A stretch of DNA of 64,000 nucleotides from Parelaphostrongylus tenuis. Its lineage: Eukaryota; Nematoda; Chromadorea; Rhabditida; Metastrongylidae. Of the stretch, positions 29,943-40,900 are shown piece after piece. The translations under genes and the position numbers were made by a program. Within the stretch, counting starts at the first letter, position 1. The number at the start of each line of letters is the position of its first letter. Below the pieces are notes generated by a model. That model did not search any database. It saw only the letters and a list, made by a program, of their open reading frames with translations, and was not told the origin of the DNA. Where the stretch lies: contig JAHQIW010006028.1 of NCBI GenBank assembly GCA_019055375.1, positions 1-64,000 on the forward strand, given 5' to 3'.

Positions 29943-32900
29943 CTAGCAGAGTCCGCACAGTCTGCCACAATACTGCATTTTTTTGAGCAGTGGTATAGAA
30001 TCTGCTGCCACAGAATCCATTTTGAACCCACTGAGAGCAGCTGAATGTGAGAGTTTTTGTAAAAAATTAATACCACTGCTAGTTTTTTCACTCGAACAAT
30101 GTCTCCTGAGAGAACTGAAACGTTCACCTTGGATGAGATCCACAAGAAGAGCCTGAAAAACATAGAGTCCGCTCGAAGAATAATGTTATTCAAGTAAATA
30201 ATATCCTATGTTATTGAAAGTAAAATGACTTAATACAAAATACATAGAATAGAAATTACAAGAAAGAACAAATCTGTGCAAAATACTTAGCTCCAGCCGG
30301 TATTGAAAATGTTGCAAATGCACAACAAGCCTTTACTTTGACTTGGATAATATTTCTCTTCACGATATCTAGTCTATCTATAACAAGTTCTACTCGACTT
30401 ATCTATGAATTTTCGTCCTATGCAATATGTGAGCTTATCGAGGTTCAGAAGGTGTAGTAAACTCAGTGACTGACTTACTAGGAACACTTGTAGACACGGT
30501 CTGACAAAAGCCGCATGTTCTCTTACAATGAGCCTAGACGAAGAAGATTTATTATAATTTTGAAGCTATCAAAGTACTTGCACTCAAACTGCTTGAATGT
30601 GACAGTGAAGTAGGTGGAAGTGTAAAGTGTATACCTTCACGAACGCTTGTAATTCGATATTACTGCAAATAGAACGGTCTCTGTCGCAATCAGGTATTGT
30701 ATCAGAACATTCACCCAAAAATAAGATAAAGATAATGGCTATGAACAGGGGGTAGTCCTTATAATGAGCTAAGCTTACCAGCCTCCGCGCATAATCCACA
30801 CGTTTTTGGGCAATCGTCCACTAAGATGGATCTCCACATAGGATGGCTACACATATGCGGCGTTACCATATCGCAATTGATGCGTGAATCTGAATTTGAG
30901 ATCAGTAATTGTCACGAAGCTCACGATAAACTTCACAGCCAGTCTCGATCTTTCAGAGATTAGATTATTGTATTGGACTGCCAAAAGGTAACGACCAGTG
31001 CTCTCGACCGTGATCAATCGGTTTCTAAAGGATGCTTCAGGTATTCGACCTCTCCAAGTATTTTGAAGGAGAATGAACATATGTGTGAAGTATACAATGA
31101 CCTATTCTACACCATCGATACAAAACAAAAAATGATATCTCTGATTTGCTTCCTAGAAAAAACAAAATTCCTGAAGTATTAGAGTAGATTTCGAATCAAG
31201 AAAAGTCCTCTTCAAGTTGAAGTAAATTGCATGACTACGCTTTCATCAAAGACAATCCAACTAATTTTTCTAATAATTTCCGCCTGAAAAATGTCTCAAG
31301 CCTTCTTCTCACCTCATTTGAAAGGTGAATGGGAATATTTCAGCTACTTCCCAAGCGAAGTTTAAGTTGATTAGGTTGATAGATCCTATGATTATTGATA
31401 TTGCCAGCTGTTTATATTTAACGATTAATAGGTGATCAAGTGACCAACTCACATCGCTTATTCTCGCAGTTGTAAGCAGGGTGATGCAGCAGTACCCACA
31501 AGTCTTAGGGCATGTATCCACTGCTACCCTCACCATTTCCGGATCCACTTTATTGTTTATCTAGAAATTTCAGCTCATCTCTTTGTGAACGCAAAAGATT
31601 TTTGTGGCTTTCAAAATGAAACAAATGCATGGATTTCATTCTTGGTTCAATCATTAATGCTTAAAATTGAGTCACGCTGCCGATATTTGAAGAATAGAGC
31701 TGCTTGCTTGGATGCTGGTGATCGTGTAATTAGAAAGTCAGGTGATGAATATAGTCGTATTTAACTTTCAGACTTTTCTACTGTTTCAGTTTTTGAAGAA
31801 AGAATTCGTCTTTTCAAAAAATACGGCATGCAGTTCAAGTTTTCTTGAGTCTTGATTTGACATCGTGGTCAAGCGCCTAGCTTTTAATATTAAGCAGTTA
31901 AAGGATTCCGCTTAGAAAAGTACGTTTCACATTGTTTTCAACTGAAGTCTCATGCAGAACAACGATATTAGTCCATAACTTTACATTCAACTGTTCTTCA
32001 GGACCTTGCTCAAAACAATGCGTAATTTGATAATACAACGGTTATTTTATCAATTTTATGTTTTGAGCGAAGTCTATAAAAACAGTCGAATGTAAAGATG
32101 TGATTCATTTTACTAGCCATGAGCGGTCGATTGTTGGTCACTGCAATGTCGGGAGATTTTATCACGCGATGTGCGGTGATCTGAAATAAGTTGGCGTCGA
32201 TTCCTTTATATGTAGGAGGTATATCCCCGCGCAAGAGTTTAGTTGATTCGAAAGGCACTGTGCTACTGATGAGGCTGTAATGCCGAAACACGTATGTGGC
32301 ACTGTACAAGTGCAATATTCGACTTCAGGAAAGGCTCAAATTATGTTATCAGATATTAGTGCAATTTCTTGTGTAAAGTACAGACAGTGAACGTGTTTAA
32401 GAATCAAAAATTCAAAAGGACCGCAGCTATAGTCTAACTCGATCGTCGCCGAATGTTTTTGATAGGTAAAATTAGGTATCGTGAAAGCGTCGCAGTGTAT
32501 TTCGTGCTGTGTGAATAATCGTTTTTCATCATCTGCTTCTCCTTTGAATGTCGGGCTGATTCGTATAGACGAGAGTAAGTTTTCCATACTATGGGCTCAA
32601 CATCTCGTCCACCCACTAACGTCTTTTGCCCGCCTGCCTGCTCTACTTATATAGAGCGTGTGCGATCCTTTTGATTGTCGACATTTCGCAGTGTTAAAAG
32701 TGCGCTAGATTCCGTGTTCCAATTGATTGAAATTTAGCACTTTCAGGTCGTGTTTCCGACTGCGTGTTCAACACCGCGAAGTGATTTCTCATTTCGTTAC
32801 ATAGTCACCAGGAATTGAACATGTACAGTGAACCGCGAAGAATCATGGGATCGAAAAGGTGAATCCGCTATCGCATGCTTTTGATATTCTTTGCTACATC

Positions 32901-33978
32901 GTTGATGTCAGTTAGAAACTCTTTGAGTCACTTCGTCATCGGGTGAAGTTCGAAGGCAAGTTGTTCTTTATGTTCACTTCTCAGCCCAGATGCTCATTTA
33001 GATGACTGAGACACACAAACAAATCTCTTCGTGAACAGCCGTGATGTTCCTGCCGTAACTTTGTCGTATGACACGAGTGGGTGGCATATCAAGCCTCTCT
33101 CATGTCCGATATGGAGGTATGCCGAAGTGACTGATAGAACACATCGTGCTTGTGCGTGGCCATCCCAGGTATGCATGCATAGGCATATCTTAGTAGAAGC
33201 AGTTGCATGTCAAATCGGTACGGCGGAGCCTCCGTTTCTATGCCCTGAATTTACATATTTATCAGGAGAGCACCATACTATTTTGGTCGGCGTTTTTATC
33301 CTCCTGAAAAGGCCGCCACTGTAGCTCACAATATTGGAGATCCCTCAGTGAGGAAGTTGCGTAGCTCGCCTTTATAACTCTCACAAAAGGAAGCGACCAG
33401 TATTGTTGATTGAGTTGTAAGATGGCATACACCGTAGAAAAGTTCCATTTGAAACGTTAGGTATTTCTGTGAAAGTCTGTTGAATAATGCCGATTCTTAC
33501 TGATTTTTTGCTTTATTTTCATCTAGGTGAAATGCTAATTTTCACATAATCCACAAATTTAGTGTCACATATCAAAACATGCCTCTTACCTTCCCACATT
33601 TATCAGGTCGTTCTACGCCATCTAGCTTTACGGCTTCACCATACAACTTCGCGCAGTTTTCATCCGAGATGCTATTAGGACAATTTATAGCGTCAGGAGC
33701 AAACTGCAAAATAAATTTAGTTTTCCGAGGAACTGATGGCGGAAATAGTTGTAGCTTAAAGATACTCAGAGGTGTTTTCTTCCTGATGAGAACATACTAT
33801 GAGGCAAAATCACGGTTGCTGACACTCTTTGAAGAATCTTGTAGGCTGGACACAACATGACTTACGCCAAATGACCTACTTTTAGTACACCAGCTACAGC
33901 AATTGTACAATTCTGATCTAAGATTCCACCAACTACACTGCCTGAGATGGCTGTTATGTAAGCTAAAGCGATGAGCAT
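29943..33978 (-). CDS. Secreted ShK-domain protein gene with frame break in exon 3
   Basis: Six minus-strand exons: 33880-33978, 33590-33703, 31453-31560, 30779-30889, 30635-30714 and about 29943-29972. Exon 1 starts MLIALAYITAISG (signal peptide), right after TTTTTCAG. Exon 2 carries INCPNSISDENC, the nematode pattern upstream of ShK domains. Exon 3 ends the first ShK domain with TCPKTCGYC, exon 4 the second with DCPKTCGLC, and exons 5-6 would form a third (ending CGRLCGLC and a stop). Exons 1-3 close in phase. In exon 3, only 17 bases separate TGCTGC from the next cysteine codon; family spacing is 18, and exon 4 is entered in the wrong phase by exactly this base. Exon 5 lacks an AG acceptor at its expected start (an upstream AG at CATAG is in frame). 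The product is presumably secreted and disulfide-rich; it may now be a pseudogene. The long intron 2 holds an RTE scrap. Confidence 0.8.
32110..32310. mobile_element. Non-autonomous repeat (MITE-like), related to 62.3-62.86 kb
   Basis: Contains GGGAGATTTTATCACGCGAT, TGCGGTGATCTGAAATAA, TCGATTCCTTTATA and CTGATGAGGCTGTAATGCCG. The first three words recur in diverged form in both arms of the foldback at 62318-62855; the last is the core shared with 726 and 58320. It lies in intron 2 of the ShK gene. Confidence 0.5.
32750..32940 (-). mobile_element. RTE LINE scrap
   Basis: Matches the middle of the RTE copies in order: CCGACTGCGTGTTCAACA, AGTGATTTCTCAT, TAGTCACCAGG, GGGATCGAAAAGGTG and TTGCTACATCGTTGATG. 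Heavily mutated; lies in intron 2 of the ShK gene. Confidence 0.6.
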
Positions 33979-33979
33979 T

Positions 33980-33987
33980 CTGAAAAA
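33980..33987 (-). promoter_or_regulatory. Probable spliced-leader trans-splice acceptor of ShK gene
   Basis: On the minus strand, TTTTTCAG ends one base before the ATG of the signal-peptide exon. A strong acceptor this close to the first codon suggests trans-splicing. Confidence 0.6.
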
Positions 33988-34655
33988 TTATTGAGATTTA
34001 TGCATAGAACTGGCGAAAACTGAAGCACAAATCGATTATGCATCTGCCCTTCCGACTTTTAAGCCCTATTCTATCCATGCAAATGTTTAACAAGCAGAAA
34101 AAGTACCAGGTGATTACTTTATTCAGCCATTGATTTCTAACATTGAGCAAATCATATTTTGCTTCGAATTTTATGAACAAGGCTTATGCTAATCGAAACA
34201 CCGTATTTGCGTGACGGCAGTCTGTCTTTAATCACTTGCAATGACGTCATCGTAGTCTTCATTCACAAGAACTTATCACGGATTTTCAAAATCTTCCTTA
34301 TTAAATGAAAAATTCTTTTGAGAGGTTCCTAATATCGTAGTTTCAAAGTATTCAATATACAGTTGAAGGTGGCCTGATGAACTCTACATCATTTACTCAC
34401 CAAACCTTTGATACCCAAAGCGTGAACTAGTTGGTTCCAAAAATTATCTGGAAAAAGGCACTTCTATCAAGAGTTGATCAAAGTCAAACATTTTCTCTTT
34501 ATATTTATTTATTCGTAAAAGATTCCACATTTTCTTTGTTAGGAAACGGAATTGAAAAAGATTTTTTTCTCATATTCGATTTTCATAAATTGAACAGATC
34601 ACAATAACAACATAACTATAGACTTTTCTTGCTTCGTCTTAAAGAAAAAGTACAG

Positions 34656-34738
34656 AAAACGTTTTCCTAATAGATGAAGATGAAGAGGATACGATAAGCT
34701 TCTATGAATTTTTGAGAGACGTGCCACATTCCACATAA
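34656..34738 (+). CDS. Terminal EF-hand exon (possibly of the 18.98 kb gene)
   Basis: After the acceptor TACAG (34655), the frame reads NVFLIDEDEEDTISFYEF and ends RDVPHST with a stop at 34738. The loop DEDEEDTISFYE has acidic residues at positions 1, 3, 5 and 12, and the preceding V-F-L-I fits the incoming helix. A second acceptor (CTAATAG, ending 34673) gives a shorter exon in the same frame. Both need an upstream exon ending in phase 1, while exon 3 of the EF-hand gene ends in phase 0. Either one unseen exon lies in the 11.5 kb between them or this belongs to a separate, mostly missing gene. If linked, the ShK gene is nested antisense in the intron. Confidence 0.5.
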
Positions 34739-34739
34739 T

Positions 34740-36955
34740 TCTGGCTCAACTTTTTTGATTTGGATTTTGAATTACAGATCCGAAGACACCTCTCAGAGAT
34801 TTTTTTATAAATTCAAAAGAGAATTTTTGAGATTCCGTGGAGATCTTTATGAGCAAGAACTATCATGATGTCATGATGTCTATGAACAAACACAGGTTGC
34901 GACCATGCAAACGCAGCAATCCGATAACCACACGATTTTTTTTTCATAAACTCATGCAAAACATGGTTTGCTCATCACAACAGAAAGCAGTGGTTCAACG
35001 AAGTGCTCAGATGTAGATTTCATTACTGCTGAACATTCACATGGATAGATATTGGCTCCAATGGTTGGCCAAAGAGATGCATAATCAATTCATGTACTAT
35101 CTTTCATCAGTTCTGTCCATAAACTCCAATAAGCCTTCAAGATGCTCACCGCTTTGGCTTACATAATAACTGTCTCAGACATTTTGGCTAAAGTATTGAT
35201 GGACTCCAACTTTACAATTTCCGAGAAATGCGCTTTTGAAATAGGTCTATTACCGGTAACGTTCATGAAATTAGACATTACAACATGAAAACATGTGAGC
35301 ACTGACAAATAATCTCAAAAAAATTTTTCACAGTAACTCCCGATTTACGTAGAGTTTTGATTTTTATGATGTAGGCTATTCACAGCTCAATAAGTGGTAC
35401 TAGCCGCCTGTTATTGTAATATATGTAGAAGCGATTTGCGAATCTCTCTCACTAAAGGGATCTGCAGTCGATTAATCTCTGGGGTACGCCGAGCGACCTC
35501 ATGCGGCAGTCAGTGTGTTAAACGCGCCTACCAAAGTAACTCTGTGCTATTTTGATTTGAAGGTTGATTGACGGCAGCGACACTACTTTCTGCTGCACCG
35601 AATTAATGCATACGTCCTATGTAAATGTGGATTTGTCCGCGCATACATGGCTGAGATGCTCACATACAGGACATTCTGTTCTGAAAGTCAGTTTGGCACA
35701 CCTCAAGGTCGGCTATGGAAGACTTTTCCATGCGAGCCTCTTAAGCTCTAAAATAATTTGACAGCCGTAACATCATGTGTAAGCACGGACTAGTTTCTTG
35801 TGTCCATATCAACCCCAACGAAATGGGAACAGCACATGTTGCAGCTGCTTTATACTGGATTGAGAAGTTAACTTGATGAGCGATCTGCGTCCAGAGTTTT
35901 GCAACACCACTGAATGAACAATTTTTCAAAATGCTCTTCGGAAATCTTGTTGTTTCTGGAAGCAGCAGCATGACTCGTATCGTCATTAGCATTCGCGTGA
36001 AAATAATTGACGATTTGCTTAGGCGCAATGTGAAATATCATGAATCTTATTCATTATGCTCTGCTGTGAAACAGACTTTTTGTTTTGTACTTACACAGCA
36101 GCAAGTACTAAAGTTTTCTGGCATCTACACGAATTTTACTACCCCATTTAAAGGAATGTGAAAGTAGGGTACATATATGAATAATCTTTTTTCAAACTCT
36201 GGCGAATGCAAGAGAGTTGCCAATTGCTTTGTTCAATCGCGGTCCTATCTCGTGGTGGTGGTTTACTTAACTCATGATAACGCCGATGACATCCTTCTGT
36301 TCTGCATCACTGCTAGCGTTCCTCATATGTTACTTCAATCGTAGTAGTTACTGTTTCCAGTCTAAAGCATTAGTACTTGCCAAAATCATTAGGCGAAATA
36401 TGTCTTCTCAGCGTAATCTTTGACAGTTTTAAGTGATCTCCAAAGTTCATAATCATATCTGGATGGCATTATTGTTGAGTGCTCAACTTGGCAGACGAGC
36501 AAAAAGTTATATATTTTTTCTAATCTGTTCTATGATGAAAAGTAATTTTGTGCACATTCTGCTTGCATTTTTCTCTATAGTTCTTCTTCCCAGTTTTCAT
36601 CATTTATAGATGGATTCGACAATATCTGAGCAAGGTGTTACAGCGACAGCACTTTCTGGATTTTTATGACTTACCAATTTACATGCTTTGTAATAATTAG
36701 AAAACCGACCTTCCTTCAACTTCGGCTTCAGATCAATCACATGTTCTCGTTGATTAGAAAAAAGCATGAATTTGATAATGAGAGCTTTCTTATTTATTTT
36801 TTTCTTTGCACGCATGTACTTGGTTAACGCTTCGACGCATTGCGCCTCTTCAGAGTCGATTCATCCGAGCCGATGCTTCACAATCGTCCATCCTCGTCGC
36901 GGTTTCGGCTTCGTTGTCTACATGCGTGCTTTATTACATGCTTCATATCTGCTAC
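34740..36955. other. No gene recognised
   Basis: Between the EF-hand exon and the CA-repeat. Open frames at 35564-36028 (both strands) and 36600-36815 (-, ending in a GTAAGT donor) have no recognisable domain or acceptor. Confidence 0.35.
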
Positions 36956-36964
36956 CATGACACA

Positions 36965-37050
36965 TCACACATACACGAACACACACACACGTACATACAC
37001 ACACAACATACACACAACATACACACACATACACTTACACACAAACACAA
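36965..37050. repeat. (CA)n microsatellite
   Basis: ACACACAC/ATACACAC repeat tract, the only long CA tract in the window. Confidence 0.9.
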
Positions 37051-37119
37051 CTCACGAAGTTTTGGATAGCAATCAAATGGAATCTAATCAAAAAGAATCA
37101 TCATCGTCAAGATAAACTT

Positions 37120-37910
37120 ATGATGCGATGTCGCGCTTTAACATTTATTTTCCTTTGTACATAACATATTTATTTCTAAAGAAATGGTCACACAATCTAA
37201 ATAGTATTTTGAAATTTGTTGCTTCATTACTAAGAAATAGACATCTAAAAGGGGACAATCAAGTTTTATAACTACGATCTACCTACTTTTTTGTATTTTT
37301 GTATAGGTGCTCAGAACAGTATTCATGTATAAGCTACTCCATAGAAAACTGTTGCACACAAATGTATCTCCTGTATACCACAGATTAAGAGCAAATACCT
37401 TTCTGATCGAATGTTTTGAAAACTCGCTTGAAATCCAATATAACCTGATGAAATATTTTAAGCCTTTTAGAGGTTTGGTAGAGCATCTATAGGATTAGAT
37501 GTACTTTTCGGTATATTCTCGCACATCTCATCACTAGCACATGCCTCTCAATTCACTCCTGCGGCTAAGGGGAGTCGCGCCTAAGATGAATTAGTCCACG
37601 TCAAGTGAAAAGATCACCTGAATACGGTGATTCACACTCGATTGCTCGTGGCTGATAAAAACGCATATAGCAATAGAAACGTAAGTTTGGCACTAAAAAT
37701 ACCATGCCAAACCTCTGGTAGGCTTAAATTAATCTATCAAATCATAAGAGCGAATACTAAAAGATGAAACGGATACACAAAATACGGAACGTATTGCCTT
37801 ATTCTATGCGCATGTGATCAAAATAAAAAGAGTTTCTTAGGATAATAAAATGTTGTAGTCTTCTAACGTTACAAAGATTACTAATGGTGGATAGCCGATA
37901 AATAAAGGAC
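37120..37910. other. No gene recognised
   Basis: Downstream of the stop of the minus-strand Ig gene; presumably includes its 3' UTR. No clear AATAAA on the minus strand was identified. Confidence 0.4.
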
Positions 37911-37914
37911 CATT

Positions 37915-40900
37915 TCATCTCATCACTTGCCCAACAATCAGCATAAAAATGAAAGTGAAAGCAGCAAATCGAAAGAACATCCGAAGATTCTCCACAGTTT
38001 CTTGAGTACGGTCGTTTTCCAGCACACGAATCACATGAACACCCATCAAAACCTTGCTGGTCGTGTAACAACTGAAACACATCGTAAATTTATTACCTCT
38101 CTTGGTGGACTACTTCCATACTCTCACCGTCATCTCTGATGAGTATCAACCTTTATAAACTATGTTCATTATTATTATTTATTTAATTATCTATATGACC
38201 CGTCATCACAGTTTTTTATGAGTGGATGCCAGTACTTCCAGCATTCGATTCGTTTTTCGTCTTCATCTTGAATGAGATGAAATATTGGTCGAGCATGTCT
38301 CTTGTAATCTCGAGTATGGCCTGGCTGTGGCGTTTCATAGGGCGTTCTGTTGACTGCCGGAGAATGCTGGAGGATGGAGCTCGGCTTCACGTGAGCCGCG
38401 ATGATCATCACAGCTACTCGGCTACGGCGCTCCCATGATAATATATATTATTTTGCTGAAGAGCAGGCTTCATTTTATATCTTCAACTAAAAAAAGAAAA
38501 TGGTTTTCTTCTTTGCTACGACAGAACTGATTGATTTTTCGACTGAACTTTATTTTTTTTCAATTCCTGAAGAGTGTCACCGAAACGTCAGGCATTATTT
38601 CATTGTGCTACAATATATTAAAATTTTTATTTTAAACGATCTATTATTGAAACTTATTATGTAGATCTCAGCACTTCTTGCATTCGATCTGTTTTCACAT
38701 TTATCCTCTATGAAAAATTTTCGAATACTTCACGCGTTGCTTCGGCTTTGCTAAAAAAATTCGTTTTCTTCATGAATGTCGTAGAATGCTGGACGAGACC
38801 ACCGTTCTTGCAATCTTGGAAGTATTTGAGCTAAGGCAACCTTTGATCCGTTAGTTGACAGATTGGAGGAAAATACTGCGAAAGCGGATCGAACTAACAC
38901 CTTTCCTATCACCTTGCTTCCTGATGAGCCGCCAACTACTCTGCTACCCCCTCCCCGCCTCGTATCTCATAAGCGCTGCTATGGCCAATGACAACGGCGC
39001 CTCTGCTCATAAGAATACTGAACTGCCGACTCAATGCCAACTTAGTAGGTAGTCGGTTATAGAATATCTTTTTCTCATGCGTTTAGATACATTTCTATGT
39101 CATTGACATCACTTCAGTGAAGAATGAGGTAAGCCACGCGCTTGGCTGTAGTTATAACGACTTGGAATAGCTTCAGAATAGCTTTATCACATTGTTTCAA
39201 TGACAGGGAAAGGTAGATTGGTGCTTTCATCTTTTGACTAAGTTAAAATCCTGCTGCATGCTGCGACAGTTTCACTTGTGCTTTATTGATAGAGTTCTTC
39301 TATCCATGGAGCTGAATTAGATGGAGTAATCAACCTGTTTGGGTGTACCCTGGCCGAGTGGTTGTGGTGCTCGTTGTGTTGCTCACAGGGGCGAGCTCCA
39401 CCCTCCTCACCCAACACTCCTCGACAGTCAACGAACGCTGTATTGAACGCCACAGCCAGGCTATTCTCGAAGCTGCAAAGAGAAACACCCAACCAGTGTC
39501 CTAAGATTTTCAAGAAGAAGACGATCAAACGAGTTGAATGGTTGAAGTACTGGGATCCTCACAGTGAAAAAAAAACCACTGTGGAGACAGATCAATAAAG
39601 TGTCTAAAAGTCAACCTCCTTAAATCTATGGACTAACTATTGTTGAGCAAAGCAACGTCTACTACACTAGAGCTCGGGCTTAAAAATCAGCATTCACGAG
39701 TGCTGATCGCTTTTGCTCATACATAGTATATACAAAAAAAAATCACAATTGAAAGACACAAGCGCATAGAATTGTATTCAGCGTACATATCAACATGAAA
39801 ATGAAAATTAGCGTGCAATAGCATTGCAATTGACCTGCTTTCATTTTATCTAACCTGGTCTCATTTTCGTGTTTCTTATTGTAAACGGGTATGTTTTCAG
39901 ACAATTTCGTACACTCTATCCTCACGGTAGACCCATATATATGTAAATAAAACAGTGTCACTAGAGCAATGATGATATTATTTTGCAGCATTTACTCATT
40001 AAACGCACCGAAAATTCAAAAGATCTCAGAGCTCTCTAAAAATAGGTCCAAATTCTAAGATAGATTATCTGCCCTTCAGAGTTGAGGAACATTTGAATGT
40101 TATGTAAAAGCTTACAAATACTCATCTGAGTCGTCTAGTTCTGTTCTTGAAATGTATAGTCGAGATATTTCATCGAATAAAAAGCGCCCCTAAAAGTCAT
40201 ATTATCACTTTCTTGCTCAGCAATGACTGTCAAATTCCAATTATTTTACAATTAGTATCAACACGAATATCGCATCACTTTCTACCGCAGCGAATGTGAC
40301 AAACCACTTGCAGGCTTTTGGCCGTAACTGAAATATCACCTGGTACTGCGTTATGACCGTTTTGTAAAGAATGGGTCCTTTCTTCTTCGAAAACCACTGC
40401 ACACCGGTTGGTTCGTCCACAGGCATTTCACATGTGAAAACAACTGGATTTCCTTCAGTTATCTAGAAAAAGGATTATGCTACAAGAATTTATCACAGAC
40501 CAAAAACCCAGTAAGCGTGTGAAATATTCGATTGCCCATGATTTCTTTCGCAAAATTGTTAATTTATTAATTATTCGCATCAGATCGGGTTATTGCGAAA
40601 AGGCTGCTGTATACTGCAGGGAGTCCTAGTAGCTTGCTCGTTCGGCTGTAGCATCACTGCTTGCCATCTAGATTGAATGCACTACATTACAGCAATGTTT
40701 CGATAGGCACCTCATGTACTGAACGACGGCGCCCACGTTGTAAGCATGGTTATCTGCAAAAGTCTTTTCCTGCGACCACACAGGAAGGAGCAGCAGTCTA
40801 GATAAGCCCTGAGTTCACTACGAGAACGATACACACCACGTTTATTTGCTGCTTCGCGGCAAAGATCTACCAGCTCAAGCAAAGCCCATGTATCATGTTT

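Noticed and set aside
36600..36815. Minus-strand frame ending in a GTAAGT donor (KLKEGRFSNYYKACKL)
   Set aside because: The donor is good, but there is no acceptor, no start context and no partner exon.
36806..37115. Plus-strand frames rich in H and T
   Set aside because: They are translations of the CA repeat.
37316..37400. Cysteine-rich plus-strand frame (CSEQYSCISYSIENCC) after a TATAG acceptor
   Set aside because: Short, ends quickly in a stop, and no upstream exon of matching phase was found.
39743..39991. Minus-strand frame starting with a hydrophobic segment (MLQNNIIIALVTLFYLHIYG) and ending at a GTTAGA donor
   Set aside because: It resembles a signal-peptide exon, but it lies in an intron of the Ig gene between well-phased exons and has no supported downstream exon; probably chance in AT-rich DNA.
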